DNA of 64,000 bases from Stichopus chloronotus (lineage: Eukaryota; Echinodermata; Holothuroidea; Aspidochirotida; Stichopodidae). The stretch lies in assembly GCA_021234535.1 (NCBI GenBank), contig CM037840.1:12068643-12132642 (forward strand), read 5' to 3'. The position numbers were made by a program, and so were the translations under genes. The notes below the pieces were generated by a model that had not been told where the DNA came from, made no database searches, and saw only the letters and a list, made by a program, of their open reading frames with translations. Shown piece after piece: positions 61,501 through 64,000 of this stretch. Within the stretch, counting starts at the first letter, position 1; each line of letters begins with the position of its first letter.

Positions 61501-63772
61501 TGCATTATGTTTGAATGTGTTCTTTTGCCAGTCTTCAAGCTCTTGTCAACAATGCCAAAAGAAATGTGTTTCAAGTTTCAACTTTATTGCTACCATAATC
61601 ACGAATACAAAAAGCACTTTTCATCAAAATGCTCATGATATTCAGAAATACTACATTAAACAGGTTTGCTGATTTTAAAGAAGACAGTAGCGGGTGATTT
61701 GATGCTCATATGAGATTTAAAAGAAGAAAGTGTGATTGGTAGTGAAACCTGAAAACATAAGATTCTGGCCCCATTCAACAAAGAAAGAAATTACAGGTTT
61801 CAACAGAGAAGGCACATAATACAAAAAAGAGAAAGCAAAAATTGTGTAACAAATTGTACAGAACTACAGTGTAGGTCACATTAACTCCCTTCAGGGTATA
61901 GGATAGTTGTTTTGATGTCAGGCAGGAAGCTACGTTTGTTAAATCAGCCAAATGTGAATATACCATTTAAGTGATAATTTAATAAAGTGATACAAGGATC
62001 AGAAGTACGCTGTGCTAGCAAACAAATTGCAAATCTTGTTGTTTAAAATCCATTACCTTCCCCTCCTGCCCATCTGCCTGCCGCTTGCTCTCAACAGATC
62101 AAGACGTCTACAGTACTGGCCCACCGAGTAATGGTCCCATGACCCTGGCACTGTTGAATGTCATGGAGTATTACAACTACACCACTACCAATGCTTCCAG
62201 TCCACTCTACTTTCATCGATTTGTTGAGGTAAGAGATAGAAGTAAAAGTGAAGCATTTCTTGCCATTTTATTTATGGTTATTTAAATGTACTGCTTGTGC
62301 TAAAAATGACCATGTTAGACTTAACGTTGGGTTTTTTTTTAATCCATTGTCTGTTTTTTTGTTTCCCCTCTATTTTTAATGTTAATATCAGGTTTAGGTT
62401 TTTTCCTAGTGAGCGGCGATATCTGATGAGACTTACGTGGTGACTAAGTGCACTTCCTTTTACACAGTTCATTACTTATATGTTCCTATGTGATTTGATG
62501 GAAGTTTTGTCAGGGAAACATTAAAAATGAATAATTGAACTTGCAATTGAGCGACATGTGAGACGTGGATACATTTTAATCACATGTGTGAAGACAAAGA
62601 AATGGCAAAGAAAGAAATATCTGTGAAAGAAGATTAAGTTAGAAGCCTCACTTATTGATTTCTGCTTACCCAAGCTATCCAACCGTTTCACGAATTATGT
62701 ACCCATTGACCTTTGGTTGGCATGAATGTTTCTAGGTCATCCTTAAACTTGACATAGATTGAAAAGATGTAACAGAGACTGTGTGGTTGTTCCAGTCTTC
62801 ATTCAGCAAGAGTTTCTAAACTGAATACCTGTGGTCCACTTGGTCATTTGTAAAATTGTAAAGGTTGAAAATTAGTTCAGAGAAAAATAAGATATCTCTG
62901 TTTTACTACAAAAGTGAGTCATGTCTCGCATTTTGTCAGTTAATCGTTTCTCTGGTTGTTTTATCATTCCTGCTTTTTTTCTCTTTAATTTTCTGAACAG
63001 AAAATGGGAAATCATTTTCGTATTCACTGTATTGACAGTTATGACTTTTTAACTCTCGAACCACTTCTTTTTGTAAATTGTGTCATTTTGTTACATCTGT
63101 TGGTAAAAGTAGGTTGTATAGTGCATGGGTAACATTCTGAACATGCTATTGTGTTACACCAATGATTGTTCCAAATGTTTCATCCACAGGCAACAAAACT
63201 CACGCAAGCTTATGCAACCAGCCTGGGGGATCCAGCTGCAACTCCTGGTGTGGTCAACACCACAGTCAAACTGTTACAGTAAGTTTTAGTTCGCTAGTTT
63301 GGGGTGTTAATTGTTAGACACGGCATGTGGTGAGTAAGGTGTAACATGTTTAAAATGCCCTCTGTGTGTTGAGGAAGTCATAGGTCATTTTGAATTAACC
63401 AGGTTTATGTGTGAATACATTGTGGACATGATAGTAGGTGTTTAATCACAGTTTGCAACCTGATGCATACACCTTTACTATATAGTTTGCCAACTTTATG
63501 TTTTAGTCCACTATTACAGTAACTTTATCTTTTACTCCATTACTCTCATGTTACTTGCATATCTTCAAAATCACATCGTAATTCTGAGTTCTGGTTCCCT
63601 CTTTCACTTGCAGGAATGACACTGCCGATAAATTGCGCAACAAAATAAATGACTCGTCTACCCTCGAACTGGCACAGTACTACCCTGGACAGGTTCACAC
63701 CCCAGTCTCGACATTTGGGGGCTCACAGGTGGTTGTGATAGGCCCTGATGGTACCATGGTGTCAGTTTCAAG
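52324..63772 (+). CDS. Gamma-glutamyltransferase homologue, 5' part (10 exons), continues past window
   Basis: Joined exons: 52324-52508, 53572-53720, 54501-54618, 55897-55964, 58499-58572, 60193-60386, 60726-60813, 62098-62228, 63190-63278, 63614-63772, all in phase. From ATG 52359 this gives 406 residues plus two bases, a length comparable with human GGT1 up to its Thr381 loop. Family knowledge: GGTs are N-terminal nucleophile hydrolases on the outer membrane face that cleave gamma-glutamyl bonds, as in glutathione. Seen: cytosolic tail, one TM helix (about 22-46), VDAAIATTLC, SGLGGGGFMI, INFREMSP (R120, human R107), GGLSVAVPGQ, GPPSNGP and many N-glycosylation sequons. The active-site loop lacks the expected Thr-x-His; see the findings. 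GGT6/7-like divergent homologues are the main alternative to a true GGT1/5 type. The start may lie further upstream because exon 1 stays open before the ATG. Confidence 0.9.
53572..53720 (+). CDS. GGT homologue exon: N-terminal catalytic fold
   Basis: Acceptor TCTTTGCCACAG ends at 53571; donor GG|GTAATT follows 53720. Residues 51-99: GAVSSDAKVCSTIGADILKK then GSSVDAAIATTLCLGVVHCH and ASGLGG. These are the signature GGT motifs G-x-V-A/S-x-D and G-G-N/S-A-V-D-A-A. Phase 0 in, 2 out. Confidence 0.95.
53762..54113. mobile_element. Foldback element with perfect 21-bp inverted ends and TTAA termini
   Basis: TTAAAGGGAAATAGGGCG at 53762 is mirrored exactly by CGCCCTATTTCCCTTTAA ending at 54113; the arms match over 21 bp. 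Length 352 bp, with no coding frame. It sits in the second listed GGT intron. The terminal TTAAAGGG(G)AAAT is shared with the element at 51245-51607, so both likely belong to one family. Confidence 0.85.
54501..54618 (+). CDS. GGT homologue exon: glutamate-binding Arg
   Basis: Acceptor CTCTCTTCCAG ends at 54500; donor GAG|GTATTT follows 54618. Residues 101-139: GGFMIMGNPKEQKKEAINFR then EMSPESTTSDMF. R120 aligns with human R107, which holds the substrate carboxylate. Phase 2 in, 0 out. Confidence 0.92.
54619..55896 (+). other. GGT intron with diverged duplication
   Basis: Two diverged copies of a roughly 120-bp block lie at about 55020-55150 and 55180-55275. They share TTGTATTGAC, CACCTATT(T)AAA and TATGC(C/T)CTCTGAAG-like words. 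Nothing else recognised. Confidence 0.4.
55897..55964 (+). CDS. GGT homologue exon: VPG motif
   Basis: Acceptor TCTTTTTACAG ends at 55896; donor AA|GTAAGT follows 55964. Residues 140-161: GGLSVAVPGQIVGLRKAWEK YG, matching the conserved G-x-x-V-x-V-P-G-x-x-x-G of GGTs. Phase 0 in, 2 out. Confidence 0.93.
55965..58498 (+). other. Large GGT intron
   Basis: A minisatellite at about 56206-56375 is listed separately. There is a C homopolymer at 58081-58093 and a GTACAGCTCA direct repeat near 56845-56860. No further exon needed by phase was seen. Confidence 0.5.
56206..56375 (+). repeat. Intronic minisatellite, roughly 45-bp unit
   Basis: Four to five degenerate units of the form ATTACCTAACAATAACCTTG followed by a variant of CATGGACAGATTGT. 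They align at about 56206, 56271, 56314 and 56333 with different degrees of decay. Confidence 0.6.
58499..58572 (+). CDS. GGT homologue exon: conserved helix
   Basis: Acceptor TTATCTAATAAAG ends at 58498; donor G|GTGAGT follows 58572. Residues 163-186: LQWQSLFTPSIELARYGFEV TGAF, matching the family's LPWxxLFxPxIxLAxxGFxV segment. Phase 2 in, 1 out. Confidence 0.93.
59220..60020 (+). repeat. 145-bp tandem repeat with AGGTCA half-sites, copy 2
   Basis: Four monomers with cores at about 59248, 59394, 59538 and 59682 (spacing 144-146 bp). The first has AGGTCA-A-AGGTGA (59243-59255) and then two GGGTCA sites spaced by four (59261-59266 and 59271-59276). The fourth has AGGTCA-A-AGGTAA (59677-59689). 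The end (CCACAATGCATTTGTGC at about 59993) matches copy 1. It lies in the 58573-60192 intron of the GGT gene. A truncated third copy at 61030-61160 retains the TG-rich lead and ATATCTCAAGAAG; a small decayed piece is at 63370-63435. Confidence 0.85.
60193..60386 (+). CDS. GGT homologue exon: middle region
   Basis: Acceptor TATTTCTGTCAG ends at 60192; donor TTT|GTAAGT follows 60386. Residues 188-251: a variable helical region with KLSRMEEPSL and VGNEIVSF. It includes the sequons NIS and NRT, as expected for an extracellular domain. Phase 1 in, 0 out. Confidence 0.88.
60726..60813 (+). CDS. GGT homologue exon: 'GGSMTLNDLVNY' segment
   Basis: Acceptor GGCTTTCAG ends at 60725; donor G|GTAAGA follows 60813. 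Residues 252-280: NENGGSMTLNDLVNYTAEDL, equivalent to the family's GGxxTxxDLxxYxxxxxxP segment. Phase 0 in, 1 out. Confidence 0.93.
60814..62097 (+). other. GGT intron with truncated repeat copy
   Basis: Contains the truncated copy (61030-61160) of the AGGTCA-bearing repeat: a TGTGTGCATG-rich lead followed by CACAATATCTCAAGAAG. Nothing else recognised. Confidence 0.5.
62098..62228 (+). CDS. GGT homologue exon: 'GPP-x-x-GP' segment
   Basis: Acceptor GCTCTCAACAG ends at 62097; donor GAG|GTAAGA follows 62228. Residues 282-324: YSTGPPSNGPMTLALLNVME, matching the conserved PPxSGP of GGTs with Asn in place of Gly, then sequons NYT and NAS. Phase 1 in, 0 out. Confidence 0.93.
62229..63189 (+). other. 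GGT intron, nothing recognised
   Basis: About 960 bp of AT-rich sequence between two in-phase exons. No exon, RNA gene or transposon was recognised. Confidence 0.55.
63190..63278 (+). CDS. GGT homologue exon: 'LGDP' segment
   Basis: Acceptor TTCATCCACAG ends at 63189; donor CA|GTAAGT follows 63278. Residues 325-353: ATKLTQAYATSLGDPAATPG, matching the family's AxxxAYAxRxxLGDP. Phase 0 in, 2 out. Confidence 0.93.
63614..63772 (+). CDS. GGT homologue exon: active-site loop
   Basis: Acceptor TTTCACTTGCAG ends at 63613. Donor AG|GTTGGT after 63772 is weak, but phase 2 there would continue with a Ser codon as expected. Residues 355-406 end in TPVSTFGGSQVVVIGPDGTM. In human GGT1 the matching region contains DGGTAHLSVVAEDG, with T381 the nucleophile. 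Aligned on the DG, the nucleophile position is G390 and the next-but-one His is Q392. The gene continues beyond the window. Confidence 0.88.
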
Positions 63773-63849
63773 GTTGGTTCAGAAAGATGAGATATAGAAT
63801 AGAAGTGCACTCTAAAGAAAGTTTTACACCAGATCCCTGTATATCCATT

Positions 63850-64000
63850 TGTATGTTTCATATTCTGGCTTGAGCCCACTGTCTGGATCAGATCCTTGTT
63901 TGAGCCCTCTGCATGCATTAAATACTGGTTTTAGTCCACTATCTAGATAAAATCCTTGCTAGAACCCGCTATGTGGATCAGATCCTGGCTTGATCCCATT
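63850..64000 (+). repeat. 30-bp tandem repeat at the window edge
   Basis: The core (T/A)GAGCCCACT recurs with a period of exactly 30 bp at about 63871, 63901, 63931, 63961 and 63991, with variants of TGGATCAGATCCTGGC between. At least five degenerate units are visible, and the array may run past the right edge. It lies in an intron of the GGT homologue. Confidence 0.85.

Noticed and set aside
1..64000. Search for CRISPR arrays, phage, toxin-antitoxin or other prokaryote-type systems
   Set aside because: The sequence is intron-rich animal DNA. None of the repeats has short identical units with unique equal spacers, and no associated genes are present.

Overview
The window looks like nuclear genomic DNA from an animal. 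It is AT-rich, its genes are broken into short exons with GT-AG introns, and long stretches of degenerate interspersed repeats lie between them. The three genes found are all animal families (aspartyl/asparaginyl beta-hydroxylase, a BTB-Kelch protein, a membrane gamma-glutamyltransferase). I favour a marine invertebrate deuterostome such as an echinoderm, but that is inference from gene content and repeat style; nothing in the window settles the species.

All three genes are on the + strand, head to tail. (1) 1-17428: the 3' part of an ASPH-type aspartyl/asparaginyl beta-hydroxylase. Twelve exons join in phase into 1237 residues ending in a complete catalytic domain. The transmembrane start lies upstream of the window. 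The striking part is about 790 residues of acidic tandem repeat before the TPR-like and catalytic regions. (2) 29032-35181: a complete seven-exon BTB-BACK-Kelch gene (566 aa, six kelch blades), probably a Cul3 E3 ligase adaptor. A perfect 267-bp tandem duplication sits just upstream of its first coding exon. (3) 52324-63772: the first ten recognised exons of a type II membrane gamma-glutamyltransferase homologue, running off the right edge. Its last visible exon covers the active-site loop and does not show the usual catalytic threonine, so this may be a pseudoenzyme.

The intergenic parts (17.4-28.3 kb, 35.2-52.3 kb) and the larger introns hold repeats rather than recognisable genes. They include two short foldback elements with TTAA ends near or in the GGT gene, another hairpin-ended element at 45.7 kb, a family with ACTATCTAAGCGGAGCGCC ends, a family with GATCCACGCCCAT ends, and several minisatellites. 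There is also a roughly 145-bp tandem repeat carrying AGGTCA half-sites arranged as DR1 and DR4, present at 43.9-44.3 kb and 59.2-59.7 kb with fragments at 61.0 and 63.4 kb. The three genes show no obvious joint pathway. ASPH acts in the ER lumen, the Kelch protein in the cytosol and the GGT homologue at the cell surface or secretory membranes.

I found no operon, CRISPR array, phage or other prokaryote-style system. The observations most worth following are the GGT active-site change, the expanded ASPH acidic repeats, and the repeat family carrying nuclear-receptor-like half-sites.
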